32,434 nucleotides of DNA from Byssovorax sp. (GTDB lineage Bacteria; Myxococcota_A; Polyangia; Polyangiales; Polyangiaceae), in assembly GCA_025362495.1 (NCBI GenBank), contig JANYGI010000181.1, forward strand, positions 1-32,434, given 5' to 3'. The stretch's first letter is position 1. Every line of letters starts with the position of its first letter. The notes beneath the pieces were generated by a model. It saw nothing but the letters and a program-made list of their open reading frames with translations, did not search any database and was not told the origin of the DNA. Shown piece by piece: positions 1 through 6,313 of the stretch. The translations under genes were made by a program, and so were the position numbers.

Positions 1-71
1 AGAGCACCAGGAAAGAGAAGGTCGTCGCGCCTGCGTCGGCGCCGGTGAACACCGCGAAGACCGAGCCCTGA
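1..71 (+). CDS. C-terminal tail of a gene cut by the left edge
   Basis: One plus-strand frame is open from the left edge (first full codon at base 3) to a TGA at 69-71 and gives about 22 residues ending in NTAKTEP. Of these 22 codons, 20 end in G or C, which matches the codon use of clear genes in the window. The tail is rich in Ala, Pro, Lys and Val, as in a disordered C-terminus. A perfect hairpin follows 20 bases later. The product cannot be identified from so few residues. The frame could also be chance, because stops are rare in such GC-rich DNA. Confidence 0.5.
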   Translation, partial: STRKEKVVAPASAPVNTAKTEP

Positions 72-91
72 GACGCAGAGTCCGTCGGGCA

Positions 92-124
92 GGGGAGCGT
101 CGCTCGGGCTGCGCGGCGCTCCCC
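92..124 (+). terminator. Hairpin downstream of the left-edge gene
   Basis: Arms ggggagcg (92-99) and cgctcccc (117-124) pair perfectly over 8 bp around a 17-nt GC-rich loop. The hairpin lies 20 bases after the stop at 69-71. No T-run follows, so it would be an atypical intrinsic terminator or a 3'-end stabiliser. Confidence 0.4.
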
Positions 125-181
125 ACCCGCGGGCTCGTTCCGCGCGGGCGCCGGGGCGCGACCGGTGATACCTTCGGCCGC

Positions 182-709
182 GTGAAGATCCTCGCCCTCT
201 GCGGCAGCCTGCAGGCCGAGTCCACCAACCTCGCGTTGCTGCGCACGGCGGCGGCCGCGGCGCCTCCCGGCGTCGACGTGGAGCTCTTCGACGGCGTCCG
301 GGATCTGCCGCTCTTCAACCCCGATATCGAGTCACGCCGCGCCGCCCCCGAGGCCGTCCGCGTCTGGCGAGAGGCGATGGCCGCTTGCGACGGCGTGCTC
401 ATCGCCTCTCCCGAGTACGGGCACAGCCTCCCCGGGGCGCTCAAGAATGCCATCGACTGGCTGATTGGCTCGGGCGAGCTCGAGAGCAAGGTGGTCGCGG
501 TGACGGCCTCGACCGCCGGACCGGGGCGGGGCGTGCTCGGGCTCAGAGCGCTGCGGACCACGCTCGGCGCGGTGAAGGCCATGATAGTTGGCGGCGAGCC
601 TACCGTGCGGAGCGCCGATTTCGATCGTGACGTCGCCGCGCTCGTGAAAGCGCTCGTCGCGGCGATCGCTGCCGCGCGGCAGGCCGAGATCGACGCGGAA
701 CCCGACTGA
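182..709 (+). CDS. NADPH-dependent FMN reductase (flavodoxin fold)
   Basis: This 175-residue protein has the features of the NADPH-dependent FMN reductase / ChrR-like quinone reductase family: a first beta strand ending in GSLQAESTN (phosphate-binding loop, about residues 8-16) and the motif SPEYGHSLPGALKNAIDWL (about 76-94), which in the family binds the flavin ring. The family consensus has SPEYN, so Asn is replaced by Gly here. Length is normal for the family. Family members are cytosolic and reduce FMN, quinones, azo dyes or metal oxyanions with NAD(P)H. The start is GTG at 182, chosen because the phosphate-binding strand begins at once (MKILALCGS). No strong Shine-Dalgarno is visible. 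The gene converges on the YXWGXW protein gene, with a perfect hairpin between them. The substrate cannot be told from sequence. Confidence 0.9.
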   Translation: MKILALCGSLQAESTNLALLRTAAAAAPPGVDVELFDGVRDLPLFNPDIESRRAAPEAVRVWREAMAACDGVLIASPEYGHSLPGALKNAIDWLIGSGELESKVVAVTASTAGPGRGVLGLRALRTTLGAVKAMIVGGEPTVRSADFDRDVAALVKALVAAIAAARQAEIDAEPD

Positions 710-763
710 GCCGCGACCAGCCCCCCAGCGTGGAGCGTCACCGCCGCCCACTCCGCCCCTCGC

Positions 764-792
764 CCGCGGCGCCGTCAGGGCCGGCGCCGCGG
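764..792. terminator. Perfect 11-bp hairpin between convergent genes
   Basis: Arms ccgcggcgccg (764-774) and cggcgccgcgg (782-792) are perfect reverse complements around a 7-nt loop (tcagggc). The hairpin sits between the stops of the FMN reductase (709) and the minus-strand YXWGXW gene (807). It could end transcription from both sides, although neither side has a T-run. Confidence 0.55.
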
Positions 793-806
793 ACCCGTCG
801 AACGCG

Positions 807-1172
807 TCAGCTCCGCGTCCAGTGGCCGGGGATCCACTGGTATGCTCGGCGATTATGGTGCTTTGCCCAGTGCCCGGGCACCCACGCCCAGCCCGCGCGC
901 TGACCGACCCAGTGGCCAGGGGCCCAGCGCCAGGCCCCGCCGGCCCAGCGCCAGCGGCCGGCGATCCACACGTGCGCCGGCGTCGGCGCGGGCGGCGGCG
1001 TCTCGGCCTGGTCGGCGGGAGGCGCGCTCTCGGTGGCGGCCTCGGGCTCGGCGTCTTCGGTCGCGTCGGCGGCCGACTGCGGCGCCGGGGCGCCGTCGTG
1101 AACCACGCACCCGATCGAGGGGAGCGCGAGCAGGAAGGCGAAGAGAGGCAGTGTCAGCTTCAGCGAGCTCAT
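807..1172 (-). CDS. YXWGXW-repeat exported protein
   Basis: This 121-residue protein has an N-terminal signal sequence ending in PSIGC (Cys22). That makes a lipoprotein possible, although Ser at -3 is atypical for a lipobox. Residues 23-65 are a low-complexity Ala/Pro/Glu linker. The C-terminal half (about 66-121) carries four Trp-rich repeats of the W-x-x-G-x-W type (IAGRWRW, APGHW, VPGHW, IPGHW), as in the YXWGXW-repeat family of small proteobacterial surface proteins of unknown function. It is predicted to be periplasmic or surface-exposed. The start ATG at 1172 has a good Shine-Dalgarno (GGAGGA on the minus strand, bases 1178-1183). This SD lies inside a perfect hairpin. The gene is divergent from the phytochelatin synthase gene. 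Confidence 0.8.
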   Translation of the reverse strand: MSSLKLTLPLFAFLLALPSIGCVVHDGAPAPQSAADATEDAEPEAATESAPPADQAETPPPAPTPAHVWIAGRWRWAGGAWRWAPGHWVGQRAGWAWVPGHWAKHHNRRAYQWIPGHWTRS

Positions 1173-1179
1173 GAAAAAT

Positions 1180-1209
1180 CCTCCGCGGCGATGTGAACGT
1201 CCGCGGAGG
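1180..1209 (-). promoter_or_regulatory. Leader hairpin covering the Shine-Dalgarno of the YXWGXW gene
   Basis: Arms cctccgcgg (1180-1188) and ccgcggagg (1201-1209) are perfect 9-bp complements around a 12-nt loop. In the minus-strand transcript the 3' arm contains most of the GGAGGA Shine-Dalgarno that precedes the ATG at 1172, so folding would hide the ribosome site. It could be an RNA thermometer, a protein-bound leader, or a DNA operator in the 215-bp divergent promoter region (1173-1387). Any regulatory role is inferred from the geometry only. Confidence 0.4.
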
Positions 1210-1387
1210 GGGTATACAGCAAGCGGCGTTCCCGCGATCGAGATCGCGCAATCCCGCAGGTTTCAAGGTGAAATGGCGAGGCGCGGGCGCCACGGCGAGG
1301 CGTCGACGCCACTCCCCGGGCCGGGCGCGCGGAGACGCGGCTCGCGCGCCGGCGGGCGCCTGTGCTACCCCGGGGAGACGATCGTCG

Positions 1388-2584
1388 ATGCAGAGCTTCT
1401 ACCGCCGCCCGCTCCCCATCTCGCTCGTGGCCTTCTCGTCGGCCGAGGGCCGGGCGCTGTTCCGCGAGGCGCTCGACGACGGCACGATGGAAGGGTATTT
1501 CCCTCTCGCCGAGCAGTTTCACACCCAGGCCGAGCCGTCGTTCTGCGGCCTCGGCGCGCTGGTCGTGGTGCTCAACGCCCTCGCCATCGATCCTGGCCGC
1601 GCCTGGAAGGGGCCCTGGCGCTGGTACAGCGAAGAGCTCCTGGATTGCTGTCGTCCGCTCGACGCCGTGAAGCGTGATGGGTTGACGATGAGCCAGCTCC
1701 GCTGCCTCGCGCGCTGCAACGGCGCCGAGGTCGAGTCGTTCGCGGCGGACCGCAGCACGCTCGCGGAGCTGCGCGAGCACGTCCTCGCCGCGAGCCGCGC
1801 CGCCGACGGACCGCACGTCATCGCGGCCTATTCGCGCCGCGTCTTCGGGCAGACGGGCGACGGGCATTACTCGCCGATCGGTGGTTATCACCGCGGTCGC
1901 GATCTCGTGCTCTTGCTCGACGTGGCGCGCTTCAAGTACCCACCGCACTGGGTTCCTCTCGCCCTTTTGTGGGAGGCGATGGCGCCCGTGGACGCGATCA
2001 CCGGGCGGCCGCGCGGCTACCTGGTGCTGCGCCGGGGAGCCCAGCCGGACACCTCGATTTGCCGCCTCACGACCGAGCCCGAGGCGTTTCGCGCCGTGGC
2101 GACCGAGCTCGCGGGCGCGCTCCCCGAGGCCATCGCCGGTGCGCTGCCCGGCACGATAGAAGCCGTGATGGAGGCCTTCTTCGCGCGGCTCTCGCCCGCG
2201 GTCGCGGCGCTGCTCGCGACCCGCCCCGAGGCGACGTCCAGTGACGAGGCCGCGCCGCAGCGCGAGCGCCTCGACGCCGTGATGGCCGAGGTACGGCGGA
2301 CGGCGCTCTTCGAGGCCGTTCGCTGCGCGCTGGAGGGCCGAGCCTGGGGCGAGGGCTCGGCCGTGCAGCGCTTCCTCGACGAGAAAGAGCACCCGTTCGA
2401 GCTCGCCACGCTCCTCGTGCTGGCCTGTCCGCAAACGCTGTTCACCCGCTTGCCCGCGGCGCTCGGGGCCCGCCTCGAAGCCCTGCGCGCGCCCGCGGAG
2501 CTGCCCCCGGCCGTGCGCGCCGAGGTGGCTTTTCTGGCCGCGCAGATGTCCGCGCTCCGCGAGAGCTGCTGTCACCCGGCGTAG
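1388..2584 (+). CDS. pcs: Phytochelatin synthase, eukaryote-type, full length
   Basis: This 398-residue protein is a phytochelatin synthase (glutathione gamma-glutamylcysteine dipeptidyl transpeptidase, papain-like fold). The catalytic triad is Cys53 (in EPSFCGLGAL), His160 (in GDGHYSPIGGY) and Asp178 (in LLLDVARFKYPPHWV), at the same spacing as Cys56/His162/Asp180 of the plant enzyme. Cys87, Cys88, Cys106 and Cys110 match further cysteines of the plant enzyme. Most bacterial homologues are about 220-250 residues and lack a C-terminal domain. This one continues for about 180 residues with segments resembling the plant C-terminal domain (MAEVRRTALFEAV near 300-312; an LLVLACPQ segment near 340; a final ESCC). 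The ATG at 1388 follows GGGGAG at 1372-1377. An in-frame upstream start at 1193 would add 65 Arg-rich residues and is unlikely. The last 13 bases overlap the end of the opposite-strand membrane gene. Confidence 0.93.
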   Translation: MQSFYRRPLPISLVAFSSAEGRALFREALDDGTMEGYFPLAEQFHTQAEPSFCGLGALVVVLNALAIDPGRAWKGPWRWYSEELLDCCRPLDAVKRDGLTMSQLRCLARCNGAEVESFAADRSTLAELREHVLAASRAADGPHVIAAYSRRVFGQTGDGHYSPIGGYHRGRDLVLLLDVARFKYPPHWVPLALLWEAMAPVDAITGRPRGYLVLRRGAQPDTSICRLTTEPEAFRAVATELAGALPEAIAGALPGTIEAVMEAFFARLSPAVAALLATRPEATSSDEAAPQRERLDAVMAEVRRTALFEAVRCALEGRAWGEGSAVQRFLDEKEHPFELATLLVLACPQTLFTRLPAALGARLEALRAPAELPPAVRAEVAFLAAQMSALRESCCHPA

Positions 2585-3561
2585 GAGAGCTTCCATCGCG
2601 CCGCGCGCGCCGCGAGGAGGCCGCCCACGACGCCGCCGAGCACCCCTTTCCATGCCGCCATGATCGGCAGCGAGAGGCCCTCTGCACCCCCGAGCAGGGC
2701 CAGCACATAGCCGAGGATCCCCGCGGCGACGGCCGTCAGCGCGACGATACCCGCTCTCGCGAGGCGCCCCGGCGGCGTGCCCGAGGCCGCTCCGACGCGC
2801 CCCAATTTTCGATCGGTGCCCGCCAGATCGCCGGCGCTGAGCACCATGAAGAAGGCGATCACCAGCGCTGTGCTCATCGCGTCGAGCGCGACGTCGGTGG
2901 GCTTCAAGTTCGCCGCGCGCTCCGGGAACGTGCCAATCGCGGCGAGCGCGGCGATCACGCCGTTGCCCGCGCCCTGGGGCACCCCGAAGCGCGTCAGGTA
3001 ATAGCCCGTCGACGGCGCCGCCGCGGGCGCCGGGGGGATCTCCAGATCACCCAGGTGCCTGGCCCGCACCATCCACGCCGACTGGACCATGGCAATCACG
3101 CCCGCCATCCCGCCGAGCGCGAGGCAGAGATCTCCACGCGAGGGCAGGCCGGAGCGCTGGAGGTGAAGCTGCGCGAGCCCGGCCGCGACCAGCGCGACGA
3201 GGAGGCCGAGCCAGGTGCCATGAACCCAGATCGAGGCCAGCAGACCGCCGCGCGCCGGCGTCGCCCGACTGGCCTGCTCCTGCGCGGCCGGGAGCTGGAA
3301 GCGGCCGCTCGCGGCCTGATCGAGGAAGCCCGAGATCGCCCCCGAGAGGCCGAAGAACGGCACGAAGAAGGCCACCGTGCCCGCGAAGACCACCACCGCT
3401 CCCGGGGTGAGCCGCCCCGCCGCCGCGACGCCGAGCGAGATACCCGAGCAAATCCCGAAGACGAGCGCGAACCAGATCGCGCCGTTGATCAGCGCGAAGA
3501 CGAGCCGCAGCCCCGCAAAGGGGATGAGCTTGCGCGCCGGCCGGGCAATCGAGTCATCCAA
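2572..3561 (-). CDS. Polytopic membrane protein of unknown function
   Basis: This 329-residue protein has about seven or eight hydrophobic segments (roughly residues 20-45, 55-79, 107-130, 144-163, 197-212, 226-247, 268-290 and 298-319). Ala/Pro-rich loops fall near 90-105 and 170-185, and a charged, probably cytosolic, loop near 248-266. I recognise no family motif. The only sensible start is TTG at 3561. It overlaps the TGA of the upstream PIG-L gene by 8 bases (TTGGATGA), which suggests translational coupling and places this as the last gene of a five-gene run. Its 3' end overlaps the phytochelatin synthase gene by 13 bp tail to tail. It probably sits in the inner membrane. Confidence 0.75.
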   Translation of the reverse strand: MDDSIARPARKLIPFAGLRLVFALINGAIWFALVFGICSGISLGVAAAGRLTPGAVVVFAGTVAFFVPFFGLSGAISGFLDQAASGRFQLPAAQEQASRATPARGGLLASIWVHGTWLGLLVALVAAGLAQLHLQRSGLPSRGDLCLALGGMAGVIAMVQSAWMVRARHLGDLEIPPAPAAAPSTGYYLTRFGVPQGAGNGVIAALAAIGTFPERAANLKPTDVALDAMSTALVIAFFMVLSAGDLAGTDRKLGRVGAASGTPPGRLARAGIVALTAVAAGILGYVLALLGGAEGLSLPIMAAWKGVLGGVVGGLLAARAARWKLSYAG

Positions 3562-4417
3562 ACTGCGGCTCCTCCGGCGGGGCGCCCATCTGCTCCATCG
3601 CCATTTGCTGGTAGTTGTCGAAATGCCCCGGGCCCACGGGCAGGGCGTAAAAGCACTCGGCGATCTCGACCTTGCCGCCGTGGGCCATGGCCATCCCGCG
3701 GCCCATCCCTTCGAGGAACGTCTCGGCGCCGGAGCGGAGCTGCCTTGTCTGCTCGGCGGTGAGCGCGCGCGGATCGGCGCCCTTGACGAACCAGTCGGCG
3801 AGCATCTCGATCTGTGATTCGTGGCAGAGCGTGGCGGCGATCTTCGTGCTCAGCGTGCCGGCGATGTCGATGACGCGGTTGGGCTTGTGCTCGAGGGGGC
3901 CCATGTACCAGACCTCCTCCGGCTGCACGGGATCGAGCCCCGCGTCGAGGTGCTCGGGGTGGAGCAGCGGAAAGCAGGAGAACACCGCCGCCTCGGAGGC
4001 CATGCGACCGACGGTGAGGTGATCGGGGTGGATCTCGTAGCGCTTGTGGGGATCGAAGGTGAGCACGCGATCGGCGCGCAGGCGGCGGAGGTGATGAATC
4101 AGCCGCTCGCGCAGCTCCTTCCGATGGTCGATGAGGAACCCATCGGGGAAGCCGAGCAGGATCGGGGGCGCCGCGCCGATCACCGCGAGCGCGCTCGTGA
4201 GCTCGCGGGCGCGCGCGGCGGCGACCTCGCCCGGCGAGGCGTCGCGGCGCTTCGATCCGAGCGCGCCGTCGGTCGCGCAGATCGCGTGCACGTGGTGACC
4301 CTGCGCCGCCCACTTTGCGAGGCTGCCCGCGGCGTGAAACTCGCCGTCGTCGGGGTGCGCGTAGACGGCGACGATCGTGAGAGGGGCGGTCGCGAGCGAC
4401 CCGGCCGGCTGATCCAT
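3554..4417 (-). CDS. PIG-L family deacetylase
   Basis: This 287-residue protein carries the signature zinc motif of the PIG-L/LmbE family, AHPDD (residues 20-24; His21 and Asp24 as expected ligands, Asp23 as general base), and the second motif HPDH (130-133). Family members remove N-acetyl groups from GlcNAc-linked substrates, for example in mycothiol, bacillithiol, GPI or antibiotic biosynthesis. The fold starts directly at TIVAVYAHPDD, as usual, and the length is typical. The substrate cannot be predicted, and no glycosyltransferase lies next to it. The ATG at 4417 is 15 bases after the upstream lipoprotein gene. The TGA overlaps the TTG start of the downstream membrane gene, so the two are probably co-translated. 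Confidence 0.9.
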   Translation of the reverse strand: MDQPAGSLATAPLTIVAVYAHPDDGEFHAAGSLAKWAAQGHHVHAICATDGALGSKRRDASPGEVAAARARELTSALAVIGAAPPILLGFPDGFLIDHRKELRERLIHHLRRLRADRVLTFDPHKRYEIHPDHLTVGRMASEAAVFSCFPLLHPEHLDAGLDPVQPEEVWYMGPLEHKPNRVIDIAGTLSTKIAATLCHESQIEMLADWFVKGADPRALTAEQTRQLRSGAETFLEGMGRGMAMAHGGKVEIAECFYALPVGPGHFDNYQQMAMEQMGAPPEEPQFG

Positions 4418-4432
4418 GGAGGCGAGGATAGA

Positions 4433-4966
4433 CTAATCGCCGGCGGTGAGAACGGTGAGCTCGACGACGAGAGGCAACGAGAGCAGCGTCCGCGAGGAGC
4501 CGGCGGGATCGCTGTGGAGCCACTCGACCTGGATCTCCGGACCGAGGCAGAGGTGATAGACGCCCGGACCCGACGCGTTGCCCGCGACGACCGGCAGAAT
4601 GCCCAGGTGGCCTCCGACGCCGAACAGCTTGGTATGCGCGGGATCACCCTCGACGACCCGGTACGCGAGGCGGGCGCCGCCGCGGAGCTCGAGCCGCGGC
4701 TCCGCCCAGTAAAGGTAATCGAGGCCTCCTGTCGTGACGAGCATGCCAGTCCGGGTGCGGCCGTCGAGGCCTCCTCCGAGGCTGCCCGTCGCCTGGAGGA
4801 AGTGGTGTGAGGGGCCGTGAAAGTCGAGCGGCGTCCCGACGGCGATACCCACCGTGGACTCGAACCCGGGGTGCCCGTCGCCGTCGAGCGTCGGCGCGGC
4901 CGCGAGCCGGAGCGACGTCGCGCCGCAGCCGGTGAGCAGGAGCGCGCACGCGGCGAGCTTGATCAT
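4433..4966 (-). CDS. Small lipoprotein, possibly beta-rich outer-membrane protein
   Basis: This 177-residue protein begins with a short lipoprotein signal: MIKLAACALLLTGC, lipobox LTGC with Cys14. The mature part is Gly-rich with alternating hydrophobic stretches (SLRLAAAP, LELRGGARLAYRV, IQVEWL, LLSLPLVVELTVL), compatible with a small beta-barrel or beta-sandwich. I do not recognise a family. An in-frame start 12 codons upstream (5002) exists, but the signal peptide supports the ATG at 4966. It is the third gene of the minus-strand run: 40 bases follow the MopE-like gene and 15 precede the PIG-L gene. Confidence 0.7.
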   Translation of the reverse strand: MIKLAACALLLTGCGATSLRLAAAPTLDGDGHPGFESTVGIAVGTPLDFHGPSHHFLQATGSLGGGLDGRTRTGMLVTTGGLDYLYWAEPRLELRGGARLAYRVVEGDPAHTKLFGVGGHLGILPVVAGNASGPGVYHLCLGPEIQVEWLHSDPAGSSRTLLSLPLVVELTVLTAGD

Positions 4967-5006
4967 CGCGGCACCGTAGCTCGATCCGGCCGCGCCCCGC
5001 ACTCTC

Positions 5007-6299
5007 TCACTTCGGGATCGGGCTGGTGATCACGGTGATCCCCGGCGTCGCCAGCCATTTCCAGCTGTCGATCAGCGTGGTCGAGTCGAGGATCCCATCG
5101 CTCGAATCGTAGACGACCCAGCGGAGGCTGATCTCCTGTCCCGGCTCGGCGGGCGCCCTGGTTTGCAGCCAGCCCGTCGAGCCATGATCGTAATGGAAAT
5201 CGTCGCTCGTGGTGTCGAATCCAAACCCCGTTCCCAGGAGATCCGCGTCGCCGAGGGCGCAGTCGAACACCATGCCTCCGCCGCCCTGGCAGGGGCCGCT
5301 CGGGGCGTTGGGGCAGCCGCAGACGTCGAGGAAGGCGTTATTGACGCTCACCGGGTTGCCCATGCTGTCGAACGAGATGTTGCCGTCGGGCTGCGCCGCC
5401 GGAGCGGGCGACAGCAGCGCGACGAAGAAGTCGTTGTAAGGGCTGCAGATGAAGTTCGGCCACTCGTAGGTGAAGAAGTCGAAGTCGAACGAGAAGCCGT
5501 GCGCGTTCGACGGCACGCGGACCTTGATCTCGACGGCGGCGACGTCGTGCGGATCGCCCGTCATCGTGTCGGGGCACGCCGGCGACTCTTCCGGGAAGCC
5601 GGGAGGGCTCTTGCCGCTGTAGCCTTTGTCGAAGCCGCTGACGTCGTGATAGCCGGGATCCGTCGGCGCCCGCGCCGAGCCGCTGGAGAGGCCGACCATG
5701 CGCTTTCCGGAGCGCACCTTGACGTTCGCGCCAAAGCCGGAGAGGAAGCCATGGCCGAGGTGAAAATTGGGGAGCTGGAGGGCCGTTGGCGGCGTCCCGT
5801 CGGCCATCACCCACGTTGACGAGACGACGCCCCAGTCCTTCGGACCCCTGGAGATCTTGCAGAGCTCGACGGCCTTTGGCACGTTCATCGGATCGAGATC
5901 GGCCACGTCGATCCCGTCGTCGCACGACGCCGCGGGGGGCTCGTCGATCGTGCCGTCGCAGTTCTCGTCCTTCGGCGCGCTCCCGTCGGCGGCGATCACC
6001 TCGACGGCGTTCGGGTTCGAGAAAGGATCGCAGTCGTCACAGTCACCCTGAGCCGGCGTGAAGCCGTCGCCGTCGACGTCGTCGCCCGGGCCGCCGGGGT
6101 TGCACACCGGGGGCGCGCCGCCCGCTCCCGTCGCGCCGGGCCCGCCGTCGAAGCCCACGTCGCCGCCGGCTCCCTCGGTCGAGGACGAGGACCCGAGTCG
6201 GCCGTCGGGGAAGCCTTGCGCCGGCCCGCTCGCGGAGCACGCCGCGAGCCCGAGCAGCAGGGGAGCGAGGAGGAGGCGGAGAGTCGGAGCGGTGCGCAT
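5007..6299 (-). CDS. MopE-type metal-binding / choice-of-anchor-like lipoprotein
   Basis: This 430-residue lipoprotein has lipobox LAAC (Cys21) followed by a Gly/Ser-rich linker (22-70). Residues about 74-120 carry the acidic pattern DVDGDGFTPAQGDCDD...NPNAVE...ENCDGTIDE, typical of the putative metal-binding (MopE-like) repeat common in myxobacterial surface proteins. Residues about 147-425 resemble choice-of-anchor-type secreted domains, with an aromatic core near 268-296 (GFSFDFDFFTYEWPNF) and conserved-looking Asp/Cys positions. The protein is probably surface-exposed and calcium- or metal-binding. The ATG at 6299 lies 14 bases after the stop of the upstream Cys-rich lipoprotein gene, so the two are likely co-transcribed. 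The exact ligand is unknown. Confidence 0.8.
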   Translation of the reverse strand: MRTAPTLRLLLAPLLLGLAACSASGPAQGFPDGRLGSSSSTEGAGGDVGFDGGPGATGAGGAPPVCNPGGPGDDVDGDGFTPAQGDCDDCDPFSNPNAVEVIAADGSAPKDENCDGTIDEPPAASCDDGIDVADLDPMNVPKAVELCKISRGPKDWGVVSSTWVMADGTPPTALQLPNFHLGHGFLSGFGANVKVRSGKRMVGLSSGSARAPTDPGYHDVSGFDKGYSGKSPPGFPEESPACPDTMTGDPHDVAAVEIKVRVPSNAHGFSFDFDFFTYEWPNFICSPYNDFFVALLSPAPAAQPDGNISFDSMGNPVSVNNAFLDVCGCPNAPSGPCQGGGGMVFDCALGDADLLGTGFGFDTTSDDFHYDHGSTGWLQTRAPAEPGQEISLRWVVYDSSDGILDSTTLIDSWKWLATPGITVITSPIPK

Positions 6300-6313
6300 G
6301 GGATGATTTGGCT

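Noticed and set aside
1193-1387. 65-residue N-terminal extension of phytochelatin synthase
   Set aside because: It is Arg/Ala-rich, lies in the divergent promoter region, and a good ribosome site precedes ATG 1388, where plant-like homology begins.
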